Of a stretch of 64,000 nucleotides of DNA, positions 31,246 through 40,519 are shown one piece after another. This DNA comes from Trichomonas vaginalis G3 (lineage: Eukaryota > Parabasalia > Trichomonadida > Trichomonadidae). Location: positions 8,308,001 to 8,372,000 of the forward strand of contig NC_067203.1 of the NCBI RefSeq assembly GCF_026262505.1. The letters are read 5' to 3'. A model generated the notes under the pieces. That model made no database searches and had not been told where the DNA came from. It was given only the letters and a program-made list of their open reading frames with translations. A program made the translations under genes and the position numbers. Every line of letters starts with the position of its first letter. The stretch's first letter is position 1.

Positions 31246-31318
31246 GAAAATTCAAGAGGGTAGAAAAGAGGGTAGAAAGGAGGGTAGATCTAACCTTCTA
31301 CCCTAAACATTATTTTTG
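31246..31318. repeat. GATC-centred palindromic boundary, copy 3 (inverted)
   Basis: GAGGGTAGAAAAGAGGGTAG repeat leading to TAGATCTAACC and CTTCTACCCTAAACATTATT; the mirror image of copies 1 and 2. Confidence 0.75.
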
Positions 31319-31331
31319 GGTCCTTTACACT

Positions 31332-31530
31332 CATTTACGAAAAAGTCTTGACAAAACATTTACGAAGAAGTCTTGACAAAACATTTACGAAGAAGTCTTG
31401 ACAAAACATTTACGAAGAAGTCTTGACAAAACATTTACGCTCATTACGAAGAAGTCTTGACAAAACATTTACGAAGAAGTCTTGACAAAACATTTACGAA
31501 GAAGTCTTGACAAAACATTTACGATGAAAT
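31332..31530 (-). repeat. 25-bp satellite array, right part 1
   Basis: About eight 25-bp units starting TTTACGAAGAAGTCTTGAC and ending AAAACA, the inverse of the left array, nearly perfect here and so recently expanded. Confidence 0.9.
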
Positions 31531-31544
31531 CATGAAAATTCAAG

Positions 31545-31590
31545 AGGGTAGAAAAGAGGTTAGATCTAACCTTCTACCCTAAATTATATT
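31545..31590. repeat. GATC-centred palindromic boundary, copy 4 (inverted)
   Basis: GAGGGTAGAAAAGAGGTTAG, AGATCT and CCTTCTACCCTAAATTATAT, between the two parts of the right array. Confidence 0.75.
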
Positions 31591-31748
31591 TTTGGTCCGG
31601 GAACAAAATGAACGAGGTCAGGATGTATGCAAATACCTTTGAATTCATTCATAACACCCTTTGTAAGCTCATAAAATGCTTGTTTTGAGGTCGAGCCACT
31701 TTTGGCTCCACCGTATTCTTTCAACCAAAACTCAAGAATTTCCTGCAT
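31584..31748 (-). CDS. Polinton A 54-residue micro-ORF, unknown
   Basis: Open from ATG at 31748: starts MQEILEFWLKEYGGAKSG and ends HFVPGPKI. Amino-acid composition is protein-like (Trp, Tyr, His, Pro, well-placed Gly), unlike the surrounding repeats. It sits between the two parts of the right satellite, 18 bases downstream of a perfect palindrome. It may be the start exon-like remnant of a larger helical domain. Function unknown. Confidence 0.4.
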   Translation of the reverse strand: MQEILEFWLKEYGGAKSGSTSKQAFYELTKGVMNEFKGICIHPDLVHFVPGPKI

Positions 31749-31766
31749 GAATTTTATATAAAAACC

Positions 31767-31788
31767 AACCGTCTGAATTCAGACGGTT
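31767..31788. promoter_or_regulatory. perfect 22-bp palindrome
   Basis: Two exact inverted halves of AACCGTCTGAA meeting at the central GAATTC. It lies just upstream of the 54-residue ORF (minus strand) and could be an operator or a cruciform/hairpin. Confidence 0.6.
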
Positions 31789-31799
31789 GCTATATTCTT

Positions 31800-32045
31800 C
31801 ACAAAACATTTACGTTTAGTTTACGAAGAAGTCATGACAAAACATATACGAAAAAGTCTTGACAAAGCATGTACGAAGAAGTCATGACAAAACATGTACG
31901 TTCATGTTTGACAAAGCATGTACGAAGAAGTCATGACAAAACATGTACGATGAAGTCATGACAAAACATATACGAAGAAGTCTTGACAAAACATTTACGA
32001 TGAAATCATGACAAAACATATACGAAGAAGTCATGAGTTTTCTAC
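31800..32045 (-). repeat. 25-bp satellite array, right part 2
   Basis: More diverged 25-bp units (ACGAAGAAGTCATGACAAAACA-like with T/C variants) reaching almost to the stop of the next gene. Confidence 0.85.
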
Positions 32046-32083
32046 GATGTTAGAAAAAATGTTATTTTCTAATATCTTCACAT

Positions 32084-32944
32084 TCAATACTTTTTCAGCA
32101 CTTTTCCGTAGTTATATATGAAAGACAATTCGAGATAAAAGTCATAGTACAATGGAATAATATGTTGCACACCATTTGTTGTGAACCAAACTTGAAAGTC
32201 AGAGAAACTGTTACTAGGTGGTTCGTAGAATTTAGAAGCAAAGTCATAAAAGTCCTTACCAATACATAGAAAACTATTGTTGCTTGAACTGAAACTTGCA
32301 TGACACATAACATTTTGAGGGTCAAACACGTTTCTATAAACTGTCAAATCTGCTGGTGGAAGTATAAATTTAAATGGACCATCTGGTGGTAATGGTTCGT
32401 TCTGGTTTAGTAACCGAAGAAATTGTGCCCAAGAACGTTTGTCTACCTCCCAAAATAAAAACTCTGTATCTCTTGGAGGGTTAATTTCAATCTTTTGAAA
32501 TGAAACGGTGGAGTTCATCTTGTCATATTCTAGTTTCAGATAGTATGTTCCATTTAGTAAAGAGTCGTGTTTTTCTTGAAATTCCCAATAATATTTGTTC
32601 ATTTGAGTTTGAAAGTCATTTAGAGTTTTTTCAAGACTTTCGTCTGAACGAATTGTAAAGATCCTCATTTCGTCAAATTTGTCTATTAGACCATCAGAAC
32701 CTTTATACTGCCCATGAAAATATACTGCGAACATAAATGCGTTAGTTCTATTTGAAAACAAAACTCTTCTAAATCCTATTGCCTTTGCATCTGAAGGACT
32801 TTGAAGCCAACGAATTGGATAGTCAAACCTGTATGTTCGGGATGAAATTTCTTCATCTGATATTGTCCTACCAGCATTTGTAAAGATATAGTCTAACGGT
32901 TTTGTATCTGCTACTTTTGTTCTTTGTTTTTCAACCTGAAGCAT
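32084..32944 (-). CDS. Polinton A 286-residue structural-type protein, unknown
   Basis: Open throughout. N-terminus MLQVEKQRTKVADTKPLDYI, a block FDYPIRWLQSPSDAKAIGFR, then mostly beta strands with a late VWFTTNGVQHIIPLYYDFYL and a basic end. A second, decayed member of the same family lies in the element at 38,878-39,729 with FDYPLRWLRDPS and TKAIGFRR in the same places. Beta-rich build and duplication suggest a virion protein (inference). Confidence 0.6.
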   Translation of the reverse strand: MLQVEKQRTKVADTKPLDYIFTNAGRTISDEEISSRTYRFDYPIRWLQSPSDAKAIGFRRVLFSNRTNAFMFAVYFHGQYKGSDGLIDKFDEMRIFTIRSDESLEKTLNDFQTQMNKYYWEFQEKHDSLLNGTYYLKLEYDKMNSTVSFQKIEINPPRDTEFLFWEVDKRSWAQFLRLLNQNEPLPPDGPFKFILPPADLTVYRNVFDPQNVMCHASFSSSNNSFLCIGKDFYDFASKFYEPPSNSFSDFQVWFTTNGVQHIIPLYYDFYLELSFIYNYGKVLKKY

Positions 32945-33093
32945 TTAATATATGTAAAAATATATTGTTTTAAAATGGTATGCCATTTCATATTTCTCAT
33001 CTAACAAACAAGTTTCCCAACGGTCTTCTCCAACAAACTCAGCGTACATTTCAAATAAAATAAAAAAAATGTCACTTTTTTAAAAATAAATTT

Positions 33094-35247
33094 TTATTTC
33101 ATGCAATGTTTTATTTCTGTGCCGTCTTCAAGTATGCCCCAGTACTTACGCTTGGAGAGGACATGAACTTCGGAAAATACCTTATCTAGCTTAAAACAGC
33201 CCATCTTTTCACCGACCATTCCCATTTCAATGAGTTTGTTATAGCCTTCTTCGTTCGTCATGAGTGCGTCAATGTTCTCATAGTAAACCACAACTTTCGA
33301 TTTGACTTCGGAGAAGAATTTGTTGTAGTTGTCCAGGACTGCCTTTGCGAACTGTGGGTAAGACCAATGTTCGACAATAGGTTTTAATGTGGTTACTAAG
33401 CCACTTTGACCTTGAGTGAATTCGTACTTCAAAACAAAAGGAGAAAACCTTTCAACAAAGTTGTCGACCTTCTCATAATGTTTACTCTTCATCTCTTGAG
33501 GTTTTTTAATGGAATATCCCCATGTCGAATTCATAAGCAATTTGAGTGTCATTGCAAGTTTGGGGTTTGAAGCTTTCCTAATATCATACAGTTGTTGTAT
33601 GACTTTTCCAACTGTATAGTTCCTTCCCGGGAACTCACCATCTTCGTTTGGAATTCCAGTCGGAATATATTGGACAAACCTCATGTATGCAGCGTTAAGG
33701 TCGACATAGTATATCTTTTCATCTGAGTCGAACTTGTCGCAACCAATTGGTCCAGTTTGTGGAAATTCAAGTGAGTCTCTTATCTTCTGAGAAACTTCTC
33801 CTGTTATCTCATAAACATCGTCGAAGCAACCTGTTTCATATAAAACCTTCTGACCTAACTCAGATGCTCTCCAATACAATTTGACGTCAATTGGATGTCT
33901 CAATGGAAGTTTGTTTATAGCATCTTGAAGTTCTTGCAACCTCATTGGAAGTTCTTCTGGTTCAGGTTGGTATCCGAACAATCCAACTCCTTTTGGAATT
34001 GTGTACTTCTTTTGTACTAGAACTTTGTCTGGAACAACTTTTGGTCTTGCTAACAGTGAAAAGTTTGTTTCGTCTTTTGGTACAAAAGTTTCTGTCAGCT
34101 TGTCATCTGGAATTGGTTCCAACAAACCTTTCTCGAAAAGAATGTTTACAGCTCTGACAATGTTGCACTTGCCTTTTCCGAACAATGGGTTTGTAAGACT
34201 TTCGTTCAACATGAAGTGGTTGTGGGCAATTACAATCTTCAACCATGGTAAATTGAACTCAACAACATAGTCGTCATGTGAAGAACCTTTAGCTGTAGGT
34301 ATGCTGACTCGGATATTGACATTTGCCAACGGTGCAATTTTTGCCAATTGACCTCTGAGAATGTACCTTGTCTTCACACATGACTCAAGATACTTCATCT
34401 TCTCTTCTGTAACAAGACCAGAGTTCCTGAGACATGTAAGAATGCAAGGTTCATTGACAATTGTTTCAATTGAATTGTAAATTCCATACCTTGTCAAGTC
34501 AATGTCAGACTTATTTATGAAGGGGAAGTATCCAGCATGTTGTCTGACTGCTTGAGGGTTAGGTTGGTACCATTCGAACTTGACACTTGCAATTCCTTCA
34601 ATTGCATTCAAAATGTCTGAGTCGGAGTCAACCATTTGTTCTCTCTTTGTAGTCTTGAAAGCGTCAAGAAGTTTTGCAGCTGTTGTGACATTGCCATTTG
34701 CATAGTAAATGTGACCATCCAAATCTGTTATGGTCAATCTGAGATTGTATCCTTTCTTATTTCCATCTTGAATTGCAGCAAGTACACCCATGAAGCCTTC
34801 TTTGTTCTTTCCTTCGTCAAAGTTTACTGTAAAGGTTCGACCAGATGTAATTTGACTTCTAACTTCACGATACTTCTCATATGCATATCTTGTTCTTTCC
34901 ATGGGAGCATGACCATCCTCTGCACTACCTTTTTTCCTTCTCAAAGGATGCAATTGTTCGTCATGTTTCCAGTAGAATCTGGCAAAGCCGTCGTGTCCTT
35001 CAACTTGAGGTTCACTAACATCGAAAGGCATGTCCATAAGACGTTCTTCTTCTAACCTCTCTAGTCTGTTTGGATAATTTGCACGTGCTGTTTCCAAATC
35101 CATTTCGTAGCGAAGACCAGCCAGTTTGTCATAGACTTTTATGGGTCTTCCCTTCCTATATTTAAACTTCTTCGAAACTCTCCAACCATATCTTTGCAAC
35201 TCTGCTTTTATTCTAGCAGATTTTCTATCCATTCTATATGGGGGCAT
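33094..35247 (-). CDS. Polinton A family-B DNA polymerase (protein-primed type, divergent)
   Basis: About 717 residues from the ATG at 35247, open as read. The polymerase half has a motif-A block YYVDLNAAYMRFVQYIPTG, a motif-B block KLLMNSTWGYSIKK, and a divergent motif-C region YYENIDAL in the expected order and spacing. The N-terminal ~280 residues are basic (RKSARIKAELQRYGWRVSKK) and do not look like the zinc-finger N-terminus of the Polinton B polymerase. Expected role: replication of the element from protein-primed ends. The leader TTTTTATTTTTATAAAAATG precedes it. Confidence 0.65.
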   Translation of the reverse strand: MPPYRMDRKSARIKAELQRYGWRVSKKFKYRKGRPIKVYDKLAGLRYEMDLETARANYPNRLERLEEERLMDMPFDVSEPQVEGHDGFARFYWKHDEQLHPLRRKKGSAEDGHAPMERTRYAYEKYREVRSQITSGRTFTVNFDEGKNKEGFMGVLAAIQDGNKKGYNLRLTITDLDGHIYYANGNVTTAAKLLDAFKTTKREQMVDSDSDILNAIEGIASVKFEWYQPNPQAVRQHAGYFPFINKSDIDLTRYGIYNSIETIVNEPCILTCLRNSGLVTEEKMKYLESCVKTRYILRGQLAKIAPLANVNIRVSIPTAKGSSHDDYVVEFNLPWLKIVIAHNHFMLNESLTNPLFGKGKCNIVRAVNILFEKGLLEPIPDDKLTETFVPKDETNFSLLARPKVVPDKVLVQKKYTIPKGVGLFGYQPEPEELPMRLQELQDAINKLPLRHPIDVKLYWRASELGQKVLYETGCFDDVYEITGEVSQKIRDSLEFPQTGPIGCDKFDSDEKIYYVDLNAAYMRFVQYIPTGIPNEDGEFPGRNYTVGKVIQQLYDIRKASNPKLAMTLKLLMNSTWGYSIKKPQEMKSKHYEKVDNFVERFSPFVLKYEFTQGQSGLVTTLKPIVEHWSYPQFAKAVLDNYNKFFSEVKSKVVVYYENIDALMTNEEGYNKLIEMGMVGEKMGCFKLDKVFSEVHVLSKRKYWGILEDGTEIKHCMK

Positions 35248-35279
35248 TTTTATAAAAATAAAAAAATGTTTTTTTTTCT

Positions 35280-35882
35280 TTACTTTACATAACCACCTGC
35301 TGCCATAAGTCTTTGACGCCAACCCATACCAGCTAATGAAGGTTGACTTGGTTTAGTTTGGAAACTAAACTTTGGTTTTGGTTTATCTTCAGTTTTTGGT
35401 TTATCTTCAGTTTTTGGTTTTTCTTCTTCTATCGGTTTTTCGTCACTTTTCGGTTCCTTTGACTTTACCTCACTTGCAGGAACAGTTGTGTCGTCAACAT
35501 CTTCATAAATATCATATGCCATTTGTTTTTGTTTTCCTTTCAACTTTTTGTGTTTGTTGTAAAGTTTAGAATATTTCGACTCTAAGTCAATGAGATGTTC
35601 TATAATGAACTGTTGGTCAGTGAAGTAAACTTTTCCATCTGTTGTCTCGAAAGCTCCTTCAGACTTCAATATTTTATTTGTGAGAGTCTGTTTCTTTTTT
35701 GAGATACTAGCCGTTCCATTTTTATGAAAAGTGACTTTGTAGTTAGGGTTTGTATTTCCAGACCTGGCACTTTCTATTATTGAATTTTTCTCTTCATCTG
35801 TAAGTTCTTTGACAGGTTTTGACAATGGTTCTGAACTTTTTGTTTGTGGTGTCAAATCTACCGTTTCAACTTCTTCGGTCAT
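35280..35882 (-). CDS. Polinton A 200-residue Lys/Glu-rich protein, unknown
   Basis: Open from ATG at 35882. N-terminal disordered stretch, central strand-helix part (YKVTFHKNGTASISKKKQTL), a coiled coil (LESKYSKLYNKHKKLKGKQK), a KPKTED direct repeat and a C-terminus GMGWRQRLMAAGGYVK. It lies just upstream of the polymerase in the same direction, so it could be the terminal protein or a replication cofactor (inference only). Leader TTACTGAGATGAAATGA. Confidence 0.55.
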   Translation of the reverse strand: MTEEVETVDLTPQTKSSEPLSKPVKELTDEEKNSIIESARSGNTNPNYKVTFHKNGTASISKKKQTLTNKILKSEGAFETTDGKVYFTDQQFIIEHLIDLESKYSKLYNKHKKLKGKQKQMAYDIYEDVDDTTVPASEVKSKEPKSDEKPIEEEKPKTEDKPKTEDKPKPKFSFQTKPSQPSLAGMGWRQRLMAAGGYVK

Positions 35883-35950
35883 TTCATCTCAGTAAAAAAA
35901 TTTTAGTTTGGTTTGTTTTCAACTGGTTGTTGTTTGTTTTTTAAGTCGGT

Positions 35951-36055
35951 CTAAACTTCCTGAGGTATAGGAAGAACTTGACAAACACGTTGTGTAACTG
36001 CTGGAAGTCGACAAATCCATCTTGAACCCATTTGTCTCAATGCTGTATTGTTCAT
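35951..36055 (-). CDS. Polinton A 34-residue micro-ORF
   Basis: MNNTALRQMGSRWICRLPAV and on, ending VLPIPQEV. Its ATG overlaps the stop of the preceding gene as ATGA, and the leader TTACTGAGATGAAATGA is identical to the one before the 200-residue gene, so translation is plausible. Function unknown. Confidence 0.35.
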   Translation of the reverse strand: MNNTALRQMGSRWICRLPAVTQRVCQVLPIPQEV

Positions 36056-36477
36056 TTCATCTCAGTAAAAAACTTTACATTCCCCACGTTTGAGGCGGTT
36101 GAGGTTGGTTTATTGTTTACCCATTGTTGTGCATGGTTATATCCTCTGTTAAAGAATCTTTCACCTTGGTCCATATAGTGTCCTGCTTGGTTATAGTAGT
36201 CATTTGCTTTGTTATAATAGTTTCCTGCTTGTCTTCCTACATTGTCCATCCATCCTTGAACTTTTCCTCTTGTTTCAGGATTTGGAATAAGATTTGCTGC
36301 ATCTCGTGCTACATCCCAACCTTTCTGTACAGTTTGTATAATAGGTTGTGCTTTCTCTTTAAGTATACCTAATGTACTCAAAATCTTCCTTCCAACTCCA
36401 AATACACCTCTGGCTATTGTTCCCACTGCGGGCAAAAATCTGGATGCAACTCCTGCTAATGCGCCAAATAAACCCAT
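36052..36477 (-). CDS. Polinton A small amphipathic protein, membrane-active candidate
   Basis: 141 residues, open. N-terminus MGLFGALAGVASRFLPAVG is an amphipathic/hydrophobic helix with many Gly and Ala, followed by KILSTLGILKEKAQPII and a Tyr/Asn/Gln-rich tail of repeated NYYNKANDYYNQ units. This resembles adenovirus protein VI-type lytic proteins and small capsid-internal proteins of Polintons. Other candidates are at 39732 (A), 56319 and 56562 (B). Role by analogy only. Confidence 0.55.
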   Translation of the reverse strand: MGLFGALAGVASRFLPAVGTIARGVFGVGRKILSTLGILKEKAQPIIQTVQKGWDVARDAANLIPNPETRGKVQGWMDNVGRQAGNYYNKANDYYNQAGHYMDQGERFFNRGYNHAQQWVNNKPTSTASNVGNVKFFTEMK

Positions 36478-36494
36478 TTCTTATGGGTTAAAAA

Positions 36495-37454
36495 ATGACG
36501 AATCCAAACAAGGACCCCTATGTTTCTAAGGCAACAAAAAAAGCACTCATGATAAAAATCTTTAGTTCAACACCAAATGCTTGGTTTATGGATATCTTGG
36601 AAAACATTCCGAGGTATAGAGAAGATGGACCACCATACTGGCTAATATTTGTCGGTCAAAACACAAGATACTGTGAAGCCATACCATTATGGTCCAAAAA
36701 TATTTTAGATGTGAAAACTGCTTTGACAATATTCGTTGACAAATACCATCCAACAAAACTGACATCTGACTGTGAAAGTTCTTTCAAATCAGATGATGTA
36801 AAAAACTATCTGCGTTCAAAAAATGTAAACCAATATTTCATTGTCGACCAAAACCATTCTGCTCTTGGTGTCATTGACGGTTGTATAAAAATGTTAAGAG
36901 ACTTAAACCAACCACAAGGTGGTGAAGCAAATGAAATGTCATATGACGACAAATATAGACACTTCTCCATGGCAAAGATGAGACAAGTTTTAAATATTTA
37001 CAATAGCCGTAAACAAAAAGGTTTGGGAAACCACTCCCCCGAAGAAATGAAAAACAACCCTGACTTAGAGAAAGACTATATATTTAATAATTTAGTCAAA
37101 AGAGACAAACAAGAAAGAATGCCGGGCTTCAAACTTAAGAAAGGCGACAAAGTAAAAATAGAAATACCTAAACGCGACCCATATGAAAATACTATTGACT
37201 ATGACAACAATGGGAACCCGACAGGTACTCACATTCGTGTTCGTAAAAATAGAAGAAAGTATACAAGAGAATATTATGAAGTTTTAGGCAAACATGGCAA
37301 AATGTACAGACTGCAAGCAGAAGATAAAACTACTATTGTCAGACCTCGTTTCAAACTTGTCAAAGTTCAAGGTGGTATACTTTCAAAGACAGTTCCTAAC
37401 AAATATAAGACAACTCCTGACGAATATGCTAAAGAAGTTGAAAATGACGACTAA
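36495..37454 (+). CDS. Polinton A integrase (retroviral-type, DDE)
   Basis: 319 residues, open. The catalytic core has FMDILENI (first Asp), TKLTSDCESSFKSDDVKNYL (second Asp), and a third acidic block HSALGVIDGCIKMLRDL. The C-terminal half is basic with an SH3/chromo-like beta part (FKLKKGDKVKIEIPK, then YYEVLGKHGKMYRLQ). This is the standard Polinton integrase that inserts the element's ends and makes the short target duplication. Its end overlaps the fibre gene stop by a few bases, tail to tail. Confidence 0.8.
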   Translation: MTNPNKDPYVSKATKKALMIKIFSSTPNAWFMDILENIPRYREDGPPYWLIFVGQNTRYCEAIPLWSKNILDVKTALTIFVDKYHPTKLTSDCESSFKSDDVKNYLRSKNVNQYFIVDQNHSALGVIDGCIKMLRDLNQPQGGEANEMSYDDKYRHFSMAKMRQVLNIYNSRKQKGLGNHSPEEMKNNPDLEKDYIFNNLVKRDKQERMPGFKLKKGDKVKIEIPKRDPYENTIDYDNNGNPTGTHIRVRKNRRKYTREYYEVLGKHGKMYRLQAEDKTTIVRPRFKLVKVQGGILSKTVPNKYKTTPDEYAKEVENDD

Positions 37455-38839
37455 GCATTTCTATACCATGCGTAAACTGTCATGTAAGGTGGCATGTAGT
37501 CTTTACTTTGTCCCGTTGTTTGCGTATATCCCGAAACGCGATGTGTATGGTTTCCATCTCCCTGAGTGTCACCCCAGAAACAATTTATAGCAAACTGAAC
37601 GTCGTCTTTAACATCATATCCTTTACCTTTTTTCATTGCTGACCAATCCCAAAATTTATGCTTATGCCAACCTGCTTGAGATGTACTTAAATCTATGTAG
37701 TGACTGTGCGCAGGTAAATTTTCACCTGAAATCGTTTTACTTCCTCCTGTTTCCTTTGAAGAGTTTGCACAATACAAAAACCTGTCGACTATTTGAGTCC
37801 AAGTTCCAAAACCCAGAACTGTTTCTGGTCTGGTAGAGTTCATTGACGTATAAATAGAGCCTATAGGATATAATGTTTGAAGTATTTCTGTCTTTAATGT
37901 TTGAAGCTCTGTTTTGTCTGCTTTCTTGTCATATAAATCTTGAGCAGTGAATTTAATATTATGTTCATCCTTCATGACATAAACATCATTACATCTAATG
38001 TTTCTCATCGTCGTTATGTCGTCATCCGATGTTAAACCTTGTGGAAAGTTAGGAGGTTTACAATATAATACATCCCCACCAGTTTCTTCAACCGTTCCTT
38101 CAATACTTTCTATAGCAACAGTTGTAAAACTTGTATGTGTATGAGTCTTATTTGCTTTCTTCTCTAACTCATCGTTAACATAAGTTTTATCTGCTTTAAG
38201 GTCTAAACATCCTGAAACCCATCCTGTATCGGCTTTAGTTTTTAAAATCTTCGATGTCCGTTCATGGTACCAGTCAACCCTTTCTATAATTTCTTTATCT
38301 TTTTCATCCACATATTCCTTATCTGCTTTCTTCTCTAACGCACTAGCCACAAGTTCCTCATCCGCTTTCTTTTCAAGGCTAACGTTTAAGTTTGTTATTT
38401 CAGATATAGAATGTGTATGAGTCTTTTTAGAATATTCGTTTTCAGCTCTTGTCACTTCACTTGACATTTTATTGTCAACATATGTTTTGTCTGCTAGTTC
38501 AGGATGAGTATGTTCTTTTGTTGCATAAGCATTGTTAGCTCTTTCTTCTTCTTTTGCTATTGCATCGTCTACATATTCTTTGTCAGCTTTGTTGTCAACA
38601 TCTGCTTTCAAAGAAGTTCATTTATAGGTTTCTCGTTTAAAGTTCCTTTTGTTGGATTTATACAGACAGTATTGTTTCTTCTTGTCTTGAAATAGAAACT
38701 CATCTGTTAAAGGGTTTAATGTCAGTTTTAAGTTTCCTTCTTTCAATGACTCAGATATCTTAGAATAGTTTGAAAAGTTTGTTGTGTTCTTATTTAGAGC
38801 TTGCATAATGAGTTGTCGGTTGTGTTGTATTTCTCTCAT
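37451..38839 (-). pseudogene. Polinton A phage-tail-like fibre protein region
   Basis: An N-terminal stalk made of heptad-like repeats (DKTYVDNKM, KADKEYVDEKD, KADTGWVSGCLDLKADKTYV) is followed by a head with YPIGSIYTSMNSTRPETVLG and FGTWTQIVDRFLY, the GG...PAHSH, HTH and YMPPYMTVYAWYR blocks. This head is the tail-collar/receptor-binding module common in bacteriophage tail fibres. The Polinton B counterpart is at 49715-50893. The long head-and-stalk frame is open; its extreme N-terminal part is decayed. Expected to form trimers and bind a surface (inference). Confidence 0.7.
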
Positions 38840-38877
38840 GGAAGCATATCTTTCGACATTTTTATTCTAGATAAAAT

Positions 38878-39729
38878 ATGCTTCCAATAGAAAAAGAAAA
38901 TTCAAGAGTTGCTACAACTAAACCATTAGATGAACTTTTTACTAATGTCGGTCAAAAGTTTGAGACAGAGACCGTAAAGCATGAAGGCTATCGTTTTGAC
39001 TACCCATTAAGATGGTTAAGAGACCCATCTGTCACAAAAGCTATTGGCTTTCGTAGAATGAAGTTCATTTCAGAAGCCATACATGGTTTCCCATTTACGG
39101 TCGGTTTTGAAGTTCGATACTATAACAAAGAAAAACATACGTATGAGAAATTTGAACAGGGAAAACTTTTACAAGTTAGTTTGCTTGTAAACTTAGAAAA
39201 CAACTCTTCAAGCTTTTCAAGAAAAAATAAACGACATCTATCTCGAATATGCAAACAGTATAACATTGACGAAGAGAATACCATCTCGATATTATTTATG
39301 ACAGGAAAAATGCAACTGTTAAAATCAATAAAATAGAAGACCTTGGAGAAAAACGTTTATATTTCTACAAAATATAACAACTTGGCATGGTATAGATTTA
39401 TGAGGATGTTTAAATCAGCCTGCAGCATATCCAGTACACCCAGACTTTTATGAAGTCGAAAAACCCTAATGGAACATATGAAATATTTTCGACCCAGATG
39501 CTATTATTGTTCATGCTTCATTTTCTGGTGCGCAAAACTCTTTCTTATGTCTGATGAATGACTTTTACGAAAAACCTACAAAGTTATACGAACCACCAAG
39601 TGGAAGTATTTCAGACTTTCAAGTATGGTTACTACAGATGGAAGAAAAAGAATAATTCCATTATACCATGCGTTTTTACTTAGAACTTAGTTTCATATAC
39701 AACTACTATCGAACGGTAAAAATATAATT
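38878..39729 (+). pseudogene. Polinton A second member of the 286-residue protein family (remnant)
   Basis: Starts MLPIEKENSRVATTKPLDEL and contains FDYPLRWLRDPS, TKAIGFRR and, near the end, a stretch matching FYDF...LELSFIYNY. It is the diverged duplicate of 32084-32944 in opposite orientation. Broken. Confidence 0.6.
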
Positions 39730-39731
39730 TT

Positions 39732-39974
39732 TTAATACGGTTGAGGTGTTGGATTTGGTTGCCAACTAGACTGTGGTGCAGGTTCAGGCTGTTGTATAAC
39801 AGGAGCTTGTTCTTCTGGTTCAGGGTCTTTAGGTATAATACCAACAAACTGACCTACTCTTTTACCAATATTTTTGACACCGTTCCAAATTCCTCTTCCT
39901 ACGGTTTTTATTCCATTCCATATACCTCTTCCAACATTTCGAAAGAAGTTTCCTATCTTACTGAAGAAACCCAT
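39732..39974 (-). CDS. Polinton A small amphipathic protein 2
   Basis: 80 residues, open. MGFFSKIGNFFRNVGRGIWN followed by three more GIWNGxKxxG-type repeats (an 11-residue period of amphipathic helix), then a Pro/Gln-rich tail (QQPEPAPQSS). It looks like a membrane-perturbing helix with a flexible tail. Tail to tail with the preceding remnant gene. Confidence 0.55.
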   Translation of the reverse strand: MGFFSKIGNFFRNVGRGIWNGIKTVGRGIWNGVKNIGKRVGQFVGIIPKDPEPEEQAPVIQQPEPAPQSSWQPNPTPQPY

Positions 39975-39992
39975 TTTACTATATGTAAAAAT

Positions 39993-40354
39993 CTAATGTC
40001 CGCCTAGTCTCTTACGTTTCTGTTGAGTTCCATAGCATTCTTTAACTGGAGCTCATACATTCTGTTTCTCCTCTGGTAGAAAACATATTCTGGGTCAACT
40101 CCTGTGTTTGCGTCATCTGCATAAAGTTTGTTTATATCCCACTTCAGGGTTTGTATAAAACTCTTCCATCTCATATTTGCATACCATTGGTGGCAAACCT
40201 AACGCAGCGTCATTTGACATGGCAGTTTGCATTTTACATCTGTTGGCACTTGACCATAGTTTGCCATTGCAGTTTGTATTCTAACTTCATTTGGAATATT
40301 CTCTGGGTTTGGTTGTCCAGGTTGCTGTGCATTCGCTAAGTTCTGTGCGTCCAT
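39993..40354 (-). pseudogene. Polinton A small Asn/Gln-rich protein region (remnant)
   Basis: Begins MDAQNLANAQQPGQPNPENI, with RIQTAMANYGQVPTD and a basic end KRLGGH. No family recognised. Broken. Confidence 0.35.
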
Positions 40355-40377
40355 TTAATATTAGATAAAAATATCTC

Positions 40378-40508
40378 TTACGAGTACATATGCTGAACAT
40401 TTGCAGGCATTGGTTCATCTTCATATTCTCTGTACTTTTCTGCCACGTCAAATAAATAAATGACACAATGGAAAAACCTAAAACAAGTAGTCCTATTTCA
40501 AACCACAT
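40378..40508 (-). pseudogene. Polinton A small single-pass membrane protein region (remnant)
   Basis: MWFEIGLLVLGFSIVSFIYL is a clear membrane segment right at the start, followed by a short tail. Small membrane proteins are common in DNA-virus relatives. Function unknown. Confidence 0.4.
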
Positions 40509-40519
40509 TTACTTACTAA

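Noticed and set aside
31332-31530. CRISPR-like appearance of regularly spaced repeats
   Set aside because: Units abut with no unique spacers and there are no Cas genes; the setting is a eukaryotic mobile element.
33945-35055. Plus-strand frames opposite the Polinton A polymerase
   Set aside because: They are low-complexity shadows of the minus-strand polymerase, which has ordered motif blocks.
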